DNA from: Streptomyces sp. ISL-12
GTDB lineage: Bacteria > Actinomycetota > Actinomycetes > Streptomycetales > Streptomycetaceae
DNA length: 53,251 nucleotides
Assembly (NCBI RefSeq): GCF_018614415.1
Contig: NZ_JAGGOO010000102.1
Location: 1-53,251 of the forward strand
Reading direction: 5' to 3'
A program made the translations under genes and the position numbers. Below the pieces are notes generated by a model that was not told the DNA's origin, made no database searches, and saw nothing but the letters and a program-made list of their open reading frames with translations. Shown here one piece after another: positions 9,247 to 17,072 of this stretch (positions are counted from its first letter, which is position 1; the number at the start of each line of letters is the position of its first letter).

Positions 9247-9293
9247 TGGGGCGGGTGGGACTCGAACCCACGGCCGGCGGATTATGAGTCCTT
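9247..9293 (-). other. 3' half of a CAU-anticodon tRNA gene: attachment-site scar of the prophage
   Basis: On the minus strand this stretch carries the anticodon loop CTCATAA (anticodon CAT, 9284-9286), the 3' anticodon strand, a full T arm (GTGGG TTCGAGT CCCAC), the 3' acceptor strand CCGCCCC and the discriminator A. The sequence 5' of the anticodon loop (9294 onwards) is not a tRNA 5' half: the D arm and the partner acceptor strand GGGGCGG are missing. Phages and conjugative elements of actinomycetes often integrate in tRNA genes with identity running from the anticodon loop to the 3' end. The left side is chromosomal, so the intact tRNA should lie at the far end of the element, beyond this window. 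Confidence 0.82.
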
Positions 9294-9736
9294 TTCTGAT
9301 CTTCCGATCCGTCCCGGCCCTTACCCCATCTTTCCTATAAGCGCAGGTCAGAGGCGCTTTGCCGTTCGGGTTCTGCGCCGGCCTTCCTGATCCTTCCGGG
9401 TCCTTCCGTCCCCTGCGTGTCCCCTGGCGGTCCCCGAGAGCCTTCCCAGAGGAGGCGCATGGGGATATCTGCTGGATCGATGCAGGTTGAGCGTGGGGGA
9501 AGTCGAGGCCTCGAACTCTCACGCAGCGGAGTGCCATACAGACGGAGAGGACCCCGCCCCCTTCGCCCGGGGGTGGAGCCATACGGCGTTTCTACTGGTC
9601 AGCCGTCTGGGGACAAGAGTACCGATGTCGGCCCCGAGCGGGGCGAGCATGTTCGCCCGGCTGCCTGCTGACAACCCTGGTCGAGGGGATCGACGGCCAC
9701 TTGTGGCCCGCCTTGTTTTCCTTGTGAACTTGTCGC
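9294..9736. other. Element end next to the attachment site, no supported gene
   Basis: About 440 bp between the tRNA scar and the first prophage-side gene. An integrase would be expected near an attachment site, but no frame shows recombinase motifs. A small inverted repeat (CCCCC/GGGGG) lies near 9560-9576. I see no convincing gene. Confidence 0.5.
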
Positions 9737-11218
9737 ATGTACCGCTGGAAAGCGTTGAACGATCGACAACTCACGCTCCTCAGGAAATTGGCTGCCGGCG
9801 AGGATCCCGGCGCCCAGGATCCGGGCATGCGGCGGTCAACCTATGCGCTGCGCGATCGAGGTCTCGTGACGGTGAGCCGCCGGGGTGGAGGCTGGCGGGC
9901 GGAGGTTACCGAGGCAGGGCGGTTCTACTTGCAGCACGGTCATCATCCGGAGCATCCGGCACGCGGGCGCACTGCTGCTGGTGAGTCGAAGGCGCCGGTG
10001 ACCGTGGAGAAGGGCAGGGTCCGCGGCTCCACGACAACGGCGACAGCTCATGGGAGCAAGCCGGCGACCACCCATAAGAAGCAGCCAACGCCGTACAGCG
10101 AAAGGCCTATCCCCGTAGCACGCCGCGCAAAAGCGACCAAGCTCGTGGAGCGATTGGTCGCCGAGCGCCATGTGGTCATATCAGAGCCTGACGAGGATGA
10201 GATCACCGAGTGGCGACGTGTCATCGACTTCGCCAAGCGGCACAAACTCGCGCCGGCAGGCAAACGCATCGAGAAGCAGCGACTGTGGAACGCGGGCCGT
10301 GACCTGCAAATCTCGTTGGTGGACGGCCCACATGCTAACTCTGGGCGGAGGTCCCCAGAGGAGAACCCGCGGGTTTCAGTCCCCGCGCAGTTGCGCTCGC
10401 CGCACCGCGTCGTGGCGGCCTTGCGGGACAGCGAGCGCCGGCTTCTTATGCCGCCCTCTCTGCGTCGCCGTGCTTTGCTGCTGCTGCAAGGGCTCGCAGC
10501 AGAGGCGGAACGCCGGGGATACAAAGTACGCGAGCAGCGGGTCCCTGAGCGTGACCACCGTTCAGCGCACTATTACAACGGCCGGTACTTCCCCGCGAGT
10601 TGCCGGGAAGGAGTGCTGGAGATCGTTATCGACGGCTTCACAAGCTGCGTCACTATCAAGCAGGAGTTTCCCCAGTCTGCCGATCCAGATCGCTCTCAGC
10701 AGCTCGCTCTGGACATCGGGTACAGCCGGTCCAAGAGGCAGCACCACTGGGGCGACCGCAAGCGGTCGAAACTCGAGGACGTCCTCGGGATCGTGCTCCG
10801 GGAACTGGAGACTCGCGCGGTCGAGGAGCAGCAGAGGAAGCTGGATGAGGAACGTGCGAAGGAAGAGCGCCGCATCCGTTGGGAAGCGGCCATGGCTACC
10901 GCCAGAGAGAAGGCTGCTCAGGCTTGCTTCGCAACGATTCTCCGTGAGCAGGCGAGGCAGTGGCAGGATGCGCACGCGCTCCGCCAGTACTGCGACGCTT
11001 TGGAGCGCAGGATCAATGTAGCGGCGGACGAGGACGTCGAATCGGCTCGTGCCTGGTTGCGGTGGGCACGCGACTACGCGGAGACCCTCGACCCGCTGAC
11101 ACAACTACCGACCATGCCGTCGGGGCTGGCGTTCGAGCCTGAAGATCTCAAGCCGCACCTCAACGGGTGGAGTCCGTACGGTCCGGAAGCGCACGCATCG
11201 GCTTGGAGCACTTTCTGA
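9737..11218 (+). CDS. Unknown protein with winged-helix-like N-terminus and coiled coil
   Basis: 493 residues. The first ~75 (LNDRQLTLLRKLAAGED, later YALRDRGLVTVSRRGGGWRAEVTEAGRFYL) resemble a winged helix-turn-helix. After a basic low-complexity linker, the middle region is a conserved-looking globular domain of unknown family (RVVAALRDSERRLLMPPSLRRRALLLLQGLAAEAERRGY). Residues ~350-410 are a charged coiled coil. It is the only long plus-strand gene at this end of the element, so it may be expressed from the lysogen. Cytoplasmic; I cannot assign a function. Confidence 0.75.
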   Translation: MYRWKALNDRQLTLLRKLAAGEDPGAQDPGMRRSTYALRDRGLVTVSRRGGGWRAEVTEAGRFYLQHGHHPEHPARGRTAAGESKAPVTVEKGRVRGSTTTATAHGSKPATTHKKQPTPYSERPIPVARRAKATKLVERLVAERHVVISEPDEDEITEWRRVIDFAKRHKLAPAGKRIEKQRLWNAGRDLQISLVDGPHANSGRRSPEENPRVSVPAQLRSPHRVVAALRDSERRLLMPPSLRRRALLLLQGLAAEAERRGYKVREQRVPERDHRSAHYYNGRYFPASCREGVLEIVIDGFTSCVTIKQEFPQSADPDRSQQLALDIGYSRSKRQHHWGDRKRSKLEDVLGIVLRELETRAVEEQQRKLDEERAKEERRIRWEAAMATAREKAAQACFATILREQARQWQDAHALRQYCDALERRINVAADEDVESARAWLRWARDYAETLDPLTQLPTMPSGLAFEPEDLKPHLNGWSPYGPEAHASAWSTF

Positions 11219-11278
11219 GGGGAGGCGTGCCTCGCCTGTGTAGTGCGAGCATCGTCAGCCGAACACCTGACCGTGCGA

Positions 11279-11315
11279 CAGGGCCGCGCCGTCTCCACGC
11301 GAGAGCGCGGCCCTG
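11279..11315. terminator. Bidirectional hairpin terminator between convergent genes
   Basis: CAGGGCCGCGC and GCGCGGCCCTG form a perfect 11-bp stem between the plus-strand gene ending at 11218 and the minus-strand operon ending at 11343. There is no U tract, as is usual in Streptomyces. Confidence 0.7.
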
Positions 11316-11342
11316 CCTGCGGTGAGCAGCCTCGTTGCGAGG

Positions 11343-11870
11343 TCACTCCGGGATGTTTCCTCCCCCTGGTCTTGCGGAGTCCACGCCTGATGCGTCTTCC
11401 GTTTGTTCGAGGTGGTGCACCGCAGCGATCTCTGCAGCGAGCGCCTGCCGAGCCTGCCTAAGACGTTCGCGGTGCTTCCTCAGTGCCTCTCGGGTGCGCG
11501 CGAGGGCCTTTGCTTGACGTGCCTCCAGCTCAGTGAGCCTGGTTATCTGCCGTTCGGAGTAAGCAATCTCGTCTGATCTCAGAAGTGTCGTGGGCCGGCG
11601 GGCTGCCGGTCTACGGGCTGGCGTGCGTCCCTTGTTCATCTGTGCGTGAGCGAAGGCCAGGAACTCGTCGCGGGGGATGTACTTAACGCGCCTGTCGCCG
11701 ATACCCGTCAGCAAGACGATCTCCGGGAAGGTTGCGTGGCGCTTGGCCCAGTTGCTGACGGTGGAGCGAGTGACGCCGACGAGGGCTGCTCCGGCGGCGA
11801 GGTTTATCAGTTCATCTTCGCGTCCCTTGTACTCGGGGCGGAGCCACGTGACGGACTTGGGGTCGCTCAC
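11343..11870 (-). CDS. Helix-turn-helix protein, phage accessory
   Basis: 175 residues. The N-terminal ~60 contain a helix-turn-helix (INLAAGAALVGVTRSTVSNWAKR, then the wing-like DRRVKYIPRDEFLAFA), similar to MerR/excisionase-type DNA-binding domains. The C-terminal half is a long charged coiled coil (ERQITRLTELEARQAKALARTREAL). GTG 11870 overlaps the upstream stop in a GTGA. It is the last gene of the minus-strand run and lies near the attachment site, where excisionase or terminase-small-subunit-like proteins occur; either is possible but unproven. Confidence 0.75.
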   Translation of the reverse strand: MSDPKSVTWLRPEYKGREDELINLAAGAALVGVTRSTVSNWAKRHATFPEIVLLTGIGDRRVKYIPRDEFLAFAHAQMNKGRTPARRPAARRPTTLLRSDEIAYSERQITRLTELEARQAKALARTREALRKHRERLRQARQALAAEIAAVHHLEQTEDASGVDSARPGGGNIPE

Positions 11871-12448
11871 GCAGCCTCGCTCTCGTTGTACCCCAGGAGC
11901 AGCGTTTCGGTGATCGCTGTCCGATGCTCCGTCCTTGGTGGTTGTACGGCGAGGTCGTAGCCGCCTCCAGGCGCTTTGCCGGGCAGGTGCCGTTTCTCGA
12001 TTCCTGTGCGGATGGTGCGCACGGGCCCGCCTGTGTCGAACCAGCCCTTCGGGTACAGGTGCGTGGCGTGAGTGGTCCAGTGCCGGCCTCGGCGTTCGGG
12101 GAGTGCCGGGAGGTCGCGCCATCCCTCGTGGGTGTGATCGTGGGCGTCTTCGACGGCTTGGTCGGTTCGTCGGCGGTCGGGGCCTTCCCAGGTGCAGCCG
12201 AGGCACGCGCCTCGGTGGAGGTAGGTCCAGATGTCGCCGGATCCGTCTGGGGCGAGGCGGCCCCAGTTGCGGACGAGGACGGTGGGCTGATGGTCGGTGG
12301 TCGGTTCGGGCGGCGTGTGATGGGTGAAGCCGGGGTGTCCCCAGGCGATGCGCCAGCGGTCGCGGCTGTTGCTGTTCTTGTCGCGGTAGTGGGGCAGGTA
12401 GTCGGTGTGGCGTGCGATGGCGCCACGGCGTTCGTCAGGTGTGGTCAT
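11867..12448 (-). CDS. DUF6349-like phage/plasmid protein
   Basis: 193 residues. ATG 12448 has GGAGAG 7 bases upstream. The sequence is rich in His, Trp and Arg, with a CLGC pair (RGACLGCTWEGPDR) that could bind metal. The general pattern (DRWRIAWGHPGF, DIWTYLHRGACLGC, then WEDAHDHTHEGWRDLP-like) is one I associate with the DUF6349 family of actinobacterial mobile elements. Function unknown. Coupled to the downstream helix-turn-helix gene by GTGA. Confidence 0.7.
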   Translation of the reverse strand: MTTPDERRGAIARHTDYLPHYRDKNSNSRDRWRIAWGHPGFTHHTPPEPTTDHQPTVLVRNWGRLAPDGSGDIWTYLHRGACLGCTWEGPDRRRTDQAVEDAHDHTHEGWRDLPALPERRGRHWTTHATHLYPKGWFDTGGPVRTIRTGIEKRHLPGKAPGGGYDLAVQPPRTEHRTAITETLLLGYNESEAA

Positions 12449-12466
12449 GGGTGCTCTCCGGAGCGG

Positions 12467-12494
12467 GGTGGCCCCGGCGGTTGCCGGGGCCACC
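12467..12494. terminator. Hairpin between the DUF4192 gene and the next gene
   Basis: GGTGGCCCCGG pairs with CCGGGGCCACC (11-bp perfect stem) directly downstream of the DUF4192 stop. Hairpins of this type separate most transcription units of the prophage. Confidence 0.65.
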
Positions 12495-12501
12495 GTGTCG
12501 G

Positions 12502-14151
12502 TCAGAGGGTGTCGAGGTCCGGTCGGCTGGCGGCGAACTCCGCCGCCGCGTCGCGGTACATCGCAAGGAGCCGGGCTGGATCGCACTCGTTGCGGATGCC
12601 GTCGAGCAGCAGCTTGGCCATCGTGTAGCCGGGGTAGATGTCGACGGCTTCGGCAAAGGCGTGGCTGGCGGTGACGGTGTCGCCCTGCCGCCAGGCGACC
12701 CAGCCGAGGAGGGTGAGGAGCGGCGGCGCCTTACCGGTGTGCGGCGGGACGCAGCGCCGGGCGAGGTAGCCCCACAGTTGCCGCTCGTAGGGAAGGTCGC
12801 TCTCCTCGCCGGTGGACAGGGCGACGTCCCTCGCGTGGAGATCTTGTAGGCCGAGGATGATGCGGGCGGCGATCTCGTCCGAGAGCTCGCGACGGCCGCT
12901 GCGGAAGTCGGCCAAGGCTCCGTTGACGATGTCGATGGTGCCGTAGCGGGCGAGGAGTCGTTCGTCTGCGCCGAGGACCTGGTCGTAGTGGTGGCTGGTG
13001 GCTGCGTCGAGTGCTTCGCGGAAGCGCACCGCGGTGTTGTCGGTGGTAAGGCGGTACTCGCTGGCGACCTCGACGGCGTGCTGGAGGTGCGTCAGGCGAT
13101 GGGCGTGGCCCTCGCGGGCGGAGGCGAGCCAGTCTCGGGGGTCTTCGCCGTCGATCGTGCCGAGGTGTATGCCGGTGGCCAGCTCGTACTCGGGGTCGGT
13201 GGTGATGGCGTCGCGCAGGGCGAGCCGGGCGGCGATGAGGTCGCCTTGCCGCCAGGCGACGAACGCGAACAGCGTCAGGACGGGCACGGCCTCCTGCCTG
13301 AACGGTTCGGCGCAGTGCCGTGCGAGGTAGGCCCACAAGCGTCGGGCGTGGGGAAGGTCGCTGTCCCCAGCGTGCGCCATGCCGGCCTCCAGGGCGGCGG
13401 CGTCCTGAAGGCCGACGATGAGCTGCGTGGTCATGGCGCGGGTGAGGGCGGTCGCCCCGTCACGGAACCGGCTCATGGCGGCGTCGATCTGCTCCAGCGT
13501 CAACGCGAGCGTGGCGTCGCGTCCGGCGGTGGTCGCGCACCGCGAGTTGAAGTAGTCGGCGGCGGTGTGCAGGTCCATGAGGAACGCAGGGTCCGCCGTG
13601 GCCGCCCGGAACTCCTTGATGATGTCGCGGGTGCGAGGGCCGGGAGCGCGGCCGAGGCGGGCCATCTGCACGGCGACGCTGGTGGGGTCGTCGGGCGACG
13701 GGAGCGGGTCGCCCTCGCAGCACCCGTCGACGTCGCACTCGTAAGCCCACCACCGGTTCGCGACGAGGCCGATCGTCTGGAGGACGTTGGCGCGGTGCTC
13801 CACGAACTCGTTCGTGAGCCAGGTGCCGACGGGGGCAAGGAGCGCGGCGGTCTCCCCGGGGCTCTGGCCGGGGCGCGGTTCGCGGCAGAGGTAGATGATG
13901 ACGCCCTCAGCGAGGTCATGGCCGCGGTCGTGGGCGTAGGCCACGAACTGGCGGGCAGCGTGCTCGGCGGTGGCCTGCCACTCGGCGCTGTCGTCGGGGA
14001 GGGGGCACGTCATGGTCGGCCCGTCGTGGAAGTTCGGGCCGGGGGCGTGGAGGGCGATGCTGTCGTCCGGGTAGTGGCCGAGGAGGTACGGCAGGATCTG
14101 GGCGAGGTTGGGCAGGCTGGTGACCTGCACCGTGTTGTCGGGCGTGCTCAC
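12502..14151 (-). CDS. DUF4192 domain protein with internal duplication
   Basis: 549 residues. The N-terminal ~180 residues match the DUF4192 pattern (VTSLPNLAQILPYLLGHYPDDSIAL, GTWLTNEFVEHRANVLQTIGLVANRWWAYECD). The C-terminal part holds two related blocks, about residues 270-345 and 455-530, each with LWxYLAR, a VPVLTLxxxVAWRQGD-type segment and a TPR-like helix. So a DUF4192 core is joined to a duplicated helical module. GTG 14151 overlaps the upstream stop by GTGA. Function unknown; the family is common in actinobacterial chromosomes and their phages. Confidence 0.82.
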   Translation of the reverse strand: MSTPDNTVQVTSLPNLAQILPYLLGHYPDDSIALHAPGPNFHDGPTMTCPLPDDSAEWQATAEHAARQFVAYAHDRGHDLAEGVIIYLCREPRPGQSPGETAALLAPVGTWLTNEFVEHRANVLQTIGLVANRWWAYECDVDGCCEGDPLPSPDDPTSVAVQMARLGRAPGPRTRDIIKEFRAATADPAFLMDLHTAADYFNSRCATTAGRDATLALTLEQIDAAMSRFRDGATALTRAMTTQLIVGLQDAAALEAGMAHAGDSDLPHARRLWAYLARHCAEPFRQEAVPVLTLFAFVAWRQGDLIAARLALRDAITTDPEYELATGIHLGTIDGEDPRDWLASAREGHAHRLTHLQHAVEVASEYRLTTDNTAVRFREALDAATSHHYDQVLGADERLLARYGTIDIVNGALADFRSGRRELSDEIAARIILGLQDLHARDVALSTGEESDLPYERQLWGYLARRCVPPHTGKAPPLLTLLGWVAWRQGDTVTASHAFAEAVDIYPGYTMAKLLLDGIRNECDPARLLAMYRDAAAEFAASRPDLDTL

Positions 14152-14675
14152 TTCTGGGTTCCTTCCTTCTGCGATGCGGTGTCGGGCTGCCCGATACGGG
14201 CGGGCTGCGCGGGGGCGGGCATGCCGCGTGGCTTGTTCGTGAGGGCGGGGAGCAGTCGTTCGCGGACGAGCGCGGCGAGGTCGGCGGCCAGGGCTTTGCT
14301 GGTGCGGGTGGTCAGGACGGCGTGCCAGGTGCGGCCGGGCTGGAGCCGGGCGTCGTTGGCGGCTTGTGCTTCGGCTTGCTCGATGTCGGTGCCGTCGGGG
14401 ATCGGCGGCAGTTCGGGGCCTGCGGTGATCCAGGTCTGGATGGCGAGGCCGCGGGATTGGACGCGTAGGCCGATGCGGTGTCCGTCGGGGTGCTGGTAGG
14501 CGGCGGTGCGGTCGGGGGTGTCGGTGTCCTCCTTGCTCCACGGCGGGTCGAGGGTGGGGGCGAGCTGGTCGAGAGGCGGCAGGTCGATCTCGTCGCGCGG
14601 TCCGGCGAAGGCCGGGCGTCGGCGGCGCGGCGTGGGGGTGGTGCCGGGTCGGTCGAAGGGGTCGGGTTCCGTCAC
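14148..14675 (-). CDS. Hypothetical phage protein
   Basis: 175 residues, coupled on both sides by GTGA overlaps. A Pro/Arg-rich N-terminus is followed by a compact domain (HRIGLRVQSRGLAIQTWITAGPELPPIPDG, then QPGRTWHAVLTTRTSKALAADLAALVRERLLPAL) that reads like an alpha/beta fold. No known family recognised. Its position between the methyltransferase-like and DUF4192 genes suggests a role in the same accessory DNA-metabolism operon. Confidence 0.65.
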   Translation of the reverse strand: MTEPDPFDRPGTTPTPRRRRPAFAGPRDEIDLPPLDQLAPTLDPPWSKEDTDTPDRTAAYQHPDGHRIGLRVQSRGLAIQTWITAGPELPPIPDGTDIEQAEAQAANDARLQPGRTWHAVLTTRTSKALAADLAALVRERLLPALTNKPRGMPAPAQPARIGQPDTASQKEGTQK

Positions 14676-15682
14676 GCGGCGTTCTCTTTGCTGGGCATGA
14701 GCTGGTCGACCAGGTCGAAGGCGCGGCGCCAGGCGACGATCGTGCTGGCGGTCTCCATGTACCGGTCGCGCTGCTCGAAGGCTTCTTTGGCTTCGGCGCG
14801 GGTCTTGGCGTAGTCGTCGTCCGGTGCGAGGGAGTCGGCGCAGCCGATGAGGCAGCGCGGGCCGAGGTCCCAGATGATCGCGTTGACGGCGGCGCACCCG
14901 GCGGACAGCGCGTCGATGTCGTTGCCGTACCAGTGGAAGTCGTGCGGGTTGAGGCCGAGGTCGCGCAGGCGTTGGGCGACGGAGCGGAACATCGTGCCGG
15001 AGCCGACGGCGGGTTCGCGGAAGGACATGCCTGGCTTGGCGAAGTCCTTGTCCACGGTCATGTTGGCCATCAGGTCGGTGATGCACGCCGGCGTGTGGTA
15101 CTCGCCGCGCCACTTCTTGTCGCTCTTGTGGCGGAGGCCGGTGAGCAGGGGGCTGAGGACGTCGGCTTCGGAGCGTTGCCAGGGGTCGTCGTGGCCGGTG
15201 AGGTCCATCAGGCCGGTGTTGATGGCGGCGCGGGTGACGGCGTGGACGGCGCGGAGCTGCTGCTTGTCGGGGTTGGGGTTCCAGGCCCAGTCGTGGAGGC
15301 GTATGGCGCGGTTGATCAGGTCGGGGCGCTTGATCCAGTGGCCGAGGTAGATCTCCTTGAGGAGCTGCGGGAGTTGTTCGGGCTGGAGGTTGAGCACCCA
15401 GTCCGCCAGGCCGGGGACGTTGCGCAGCAGGGAGAGCCCGGCGACGGTGCCGAGGGGGACGTCGATGCTGCTGCCGCCGAAGGACTGGTACCAGGCTTCG
15501 AGGACGTTCTCCGCGATCTTGCGGGCGTGCTCGTGCGGGTCGCGCGGGGCGGCGTAGCGCCAGGCGGTGATCTTGCCGGTGGGGCGGGCTTTGGACTGGG
15601 GCGGGGGCTTCTTCGCCCACGACGGCGCGGGCCGCGCGGCGGTGGCCGGGGCTGCCGCGCGGGGCAAGAAGTCGTCGGACAT
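14672..15682 (-). CDS. N6-adenine-methyltransferase-like protein lacking the catalytic motif
   Basis: 336 residues. The SAM-binding signature is recognisable (FREPAVGSGTMFRSVAQRLR, then WYGNDIDALSAGCAAVNAIIWDL), as in N-6 DNA methylases of type I/HsdM-like fold, preceded by a helical N-terminus. No [D/N]PP[Y/F] catalytic tetrapeptide follows; at the expected place the sequence reads GPRCLIGCADSLAPDDDY. It may bind SAM or DNA without methylating, or use another chemistry. ATG 15682 has AAAGGAA upstream. The next gene is coupled by GTGA. Confidence 0.75.
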   Translation of the reverse strand: MSDDFLPRAAAPATAARPAPSWAKKPPPQSKARPTGKITAWRYAAPRDPHEHARKIAENVLEAWYQSFGGSSIDVPLGTVAGLSLLRNVPGLADWVLNLQPEQLPQLLKEIYLGHWIKRPDLINRAIRLHDWAWNPNPDKQQLRAVHAVTRAAINTGLMDLTGHDDPWQRSEADVLSPLLTGLRHKSDKKWRGEYHTPACITDLMANMTVDKDFAKPGMSFREPAVGSGTMFRSVAQRLRDLGLNPHDFHWYGNDIDALSAGCAAVNAIIWDLGPRCLIGCADSLAPDDDYAKTRAEAKEAFEQRDRYMETASTIVAWRRAFDLVDQLMPSKENAA

Positions 15683-15716
15683 GACGGCGGGTTCCTTTCT
15701 GCGGGCGCGCATGGGG

Positions 15717-15748
15717 CCGCCCCGGTGCGCGGTGCGCGGCCGGGGCGG
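15717..15748. terminator. Hairpin
   Basis: CCGCCCCGG pairs with CCGGGGCGG in the short gap between two minus-strand genes. Confidence 0.5.
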
Positions 15749-15773
15749 CGGGTGGATGGGGTGGTGAGCGGGG

Positions 15774-16076
15774 TCAGCTGGTCTGCTGGAGGTCCCGGAG
15801 GGTGGCGAAGATGCCGCGGATCTCGACGTCGTAGGCAGCGGCGGGGTACCCGGCCTGCCGCAGGCCGTTGATGAGGAACATCAGGGCCGCCTCGTCGGTG
15901 TCCATGTCGCTGATGAGCTGGTCGAAGCTGGTGTCGCGCAGCTCGTCGGGGCGGTGCTCGTAGCCGATGCGCAGGGTCTTCTCGATCTCGGCGAGGGTCG
16001 CGGCGGTCTGCTTGTCGGTGAGGCCGAGCAGGGCGGACCAGGCCGCCAGGGTGGCCTTGTCGACGGGGAGCTTCAC
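15774..16076 (-). CDS. Hypothetical phage protein, 100 residues
   Basis: A small, mostly helical acidic protein (TLAAWSALLGLTDKQTAATLAEIEKTLRIGYEHRPDEL). GTG 16076 has AAAGG 10-14 bases upstream. It stands between two hairpins, so it may be its own translational unit within the long minus-strand transcript. No family recognised. Confidence 0.65.
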   Translation of the reverse strand: MKLPVDKATLAAWSALLGLTDKQTAATLAEIEKTLRIGYEHRPDELRDTSFDQLISDMDTDEAALMFLINGLRQAGYPAAAYDVEIRGIFATLRDLQQTS

Positions 16077-16099
16077 GGGCTGATGCCTTTCTGGTCGGC

Positions 16100-16130
16100 C
16101 GTGCCCGGCCGCGCGGGGCGGCCGGGCACG
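16100..16130. terminator. Hairpin
   Basis: CGTGCCCGGCCG pairs with CGGCCGGGCACG, a 12-bp stem just downstream of the gene ending at 16137. Confidence 0.6.
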
Positions 16131-16136
16131 GGCGGG

Positions 16137-16775
16137 TCAGGAGGTGGGGGCGGTGGGGAAGGGGTTGCCCTGGTGGTCGGGGTGGCAGGCGGCGTACAGG
16201 CCGCCGGGGAGGCGTTCGGTGATGACGCCCCATCCGGCCCAGCGCATGACGGCGAGGTAGCCGAGGTCTCCGCCGGCGAAGCCGGTGCGGGCCTTGGCGT
16301 CGGGGTCGGGCTTGATGAACACCCAGCCGGGCAGGTCTCCGGTGTCGTCGGGCATGACCTGGAAGCCGGGGCGCAGTTCGTGGACGCCGTCGGTGTGGAT
16401 GGGCGGCATTCCGGCGGCGGTCAGGATGCGTACGGCCTCCTGGATCTGCTTGTGGCCGTGGTACTCGGGCAGGGTGCCGACGCCGGTGTGCAGGGGCCGC
16501 TCGTACGGGAGGCGACCGACGGCGGCCTTGTAGATGGTCATGAGGAGTTGGGCGTCGTCGCGGCGGCCGGCGTGGCGCATGGCGATGTTCGCGACGATCA
16601 CGATGGAGTGCCGGTCCTGGGTGAACAGGCGGCGGAACTGGTCGAGGGTCATGCCGGTGGTCACCTGCACGCGGGCGAAGGTGCGTGAGGCGAAGCGCAC
16701 GGCGTATGCGACGTGTTCGGGGTCGAGCCCTATCTGGTGGGCGAGTTCGCGGATTCCGGGCGAGTAGTCGGTCAT
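16137..16775 (-). CDS. Hypothetical phage protein
   Basis: 212 residues. ATG 16775 is preceded by CTCTTGGAGA (16789-16780), the element's recurrent Shine-Dalgarno sequence, with GGAG 5 bases from the start. The N-terminal ~65 residues look helical (LAHQIGLDPEHVAYAVRFASRTFARVQVTTGM). The C-terminal half is a small alpha/beta region (PGFQVMPDDTGDLPGWVFIKPDPDAK). No family recognised. It is downstream of the 30-residue Cys-rich gene and the promoter at 17000. Confidence 0.68.
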   Translation of the reverse strand: MTDYSPGIRELAHQIGLDPEHVAYAVRFASRTFARVQVTTGMTLDQFRRLFTQDRHSIVIVANIAMRHAGRRDDAQLLMTIYKAAVGRLPYERPLHTGVGTLPEYHGHKQIQEAVRILTAAGMPPIHTDGVHELRPGFQVMPDDTGDLPGWVFIKPDPDAKARTGFAGGDLGYLAVMRWAGWGVITERLPGGLYAACHPDHQGNPFPTAPTS

Positions 16776-16807
16776 TGGGTCTCCAAGAGGCGCTTGCGCG
16801 TATGGGT

Positions 16808-16834
16808 GCGCCCCCGGCGGTGGGCCGGGGGCGC
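16808..16834. terminator. Hairpin
   Basis: GCGCCCCCGG pairs with CCGGGGGCGC between the Cys-rich small gene and the following gene. Confidence 0.55.
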
Positions 16835-16860
16835 GGGGTGCTGGTGGGGTTCGGAGATGG

Positions 16861-16953
16861 TTAGCGGCGTCCGCCGCATCCGGCGTGGCCGCAGCCGCCG
16901 CAGAATCCGCCGCTGTTGCACTCGCAGCCGCATCCGTGGTTCTGGGTTTCCAT
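16861..16953 (-). CDS. 30-residue Cys/Gly-rich peptide
   Basis: ATG 16953 follows a strong binding-site region (AAGGGGGATTGG, 16954-16966) and opens a frame of 30 codons ending in TAA at 16861. The peptide has six Cys (positions 8, 10, 12, 18, 21, 26), two His and ten Gly, including CGCEC and CGGCGH motifs. That composition suggests a metal-binding (metallothionein-like or Zn-ribbon-like) peptide rather than random sequence. It lies ~45 bp downstream of a clear promoter (-10 at 17000-17005) and is the first gene of its transcript. Function unknown; a small phage regulator or metal chelator are possibilities. Confidence 0.6.
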   Translation of the reverse strand: METQNHGCGCECNSGGFCGGCGHAGCGGRR

Positions 16954-16999
16954 TCCAATCCCCCTTCCCATTCAGGCGTTTCCCGAATTTCTTACTTAT

Positions 17000-17027
17000 A
17001 TCTTAATGGCAAATACCCCAGAAGCAA
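17000..17027 (-). promoter_or_regulatory. Promoter of the TAAGATATAAG family, copy 1
   Basis: On the minus strand, TTGCTT (17027-17022), a 16-bp spacer and TAAGAT (17005-17000), within the repeated sequence GCCATTAAGATATAAG. This is the AT-richest spot of the region. It should drive the Cys-rich small gene and the genes below it. Confidence 0.6.
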
Positions 17028-17072
17028 GATGTGGCCGAATGAATGCGCATTTAATTTCCGCAATTCAATTCC

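Noticed and set aside
9480..9530. tRNA-like T-arm sequence
   Set aside because: Only a partial TTCGA-containing stem, with no acceptor or anticodon arm.
9294..9600. Possible integrase remnant beside the attachment site
   Set aside because: The minus-strand frame reads a few integrase-end-like residues, but no catalytic boxes are present; not enough to call a gene.
12405..12849. Plus-strand frames opposite the DUF4192 and DUF6349-like genes
   Set aside because: They mirror the real minus-strand genes and have no convincing binding sites.
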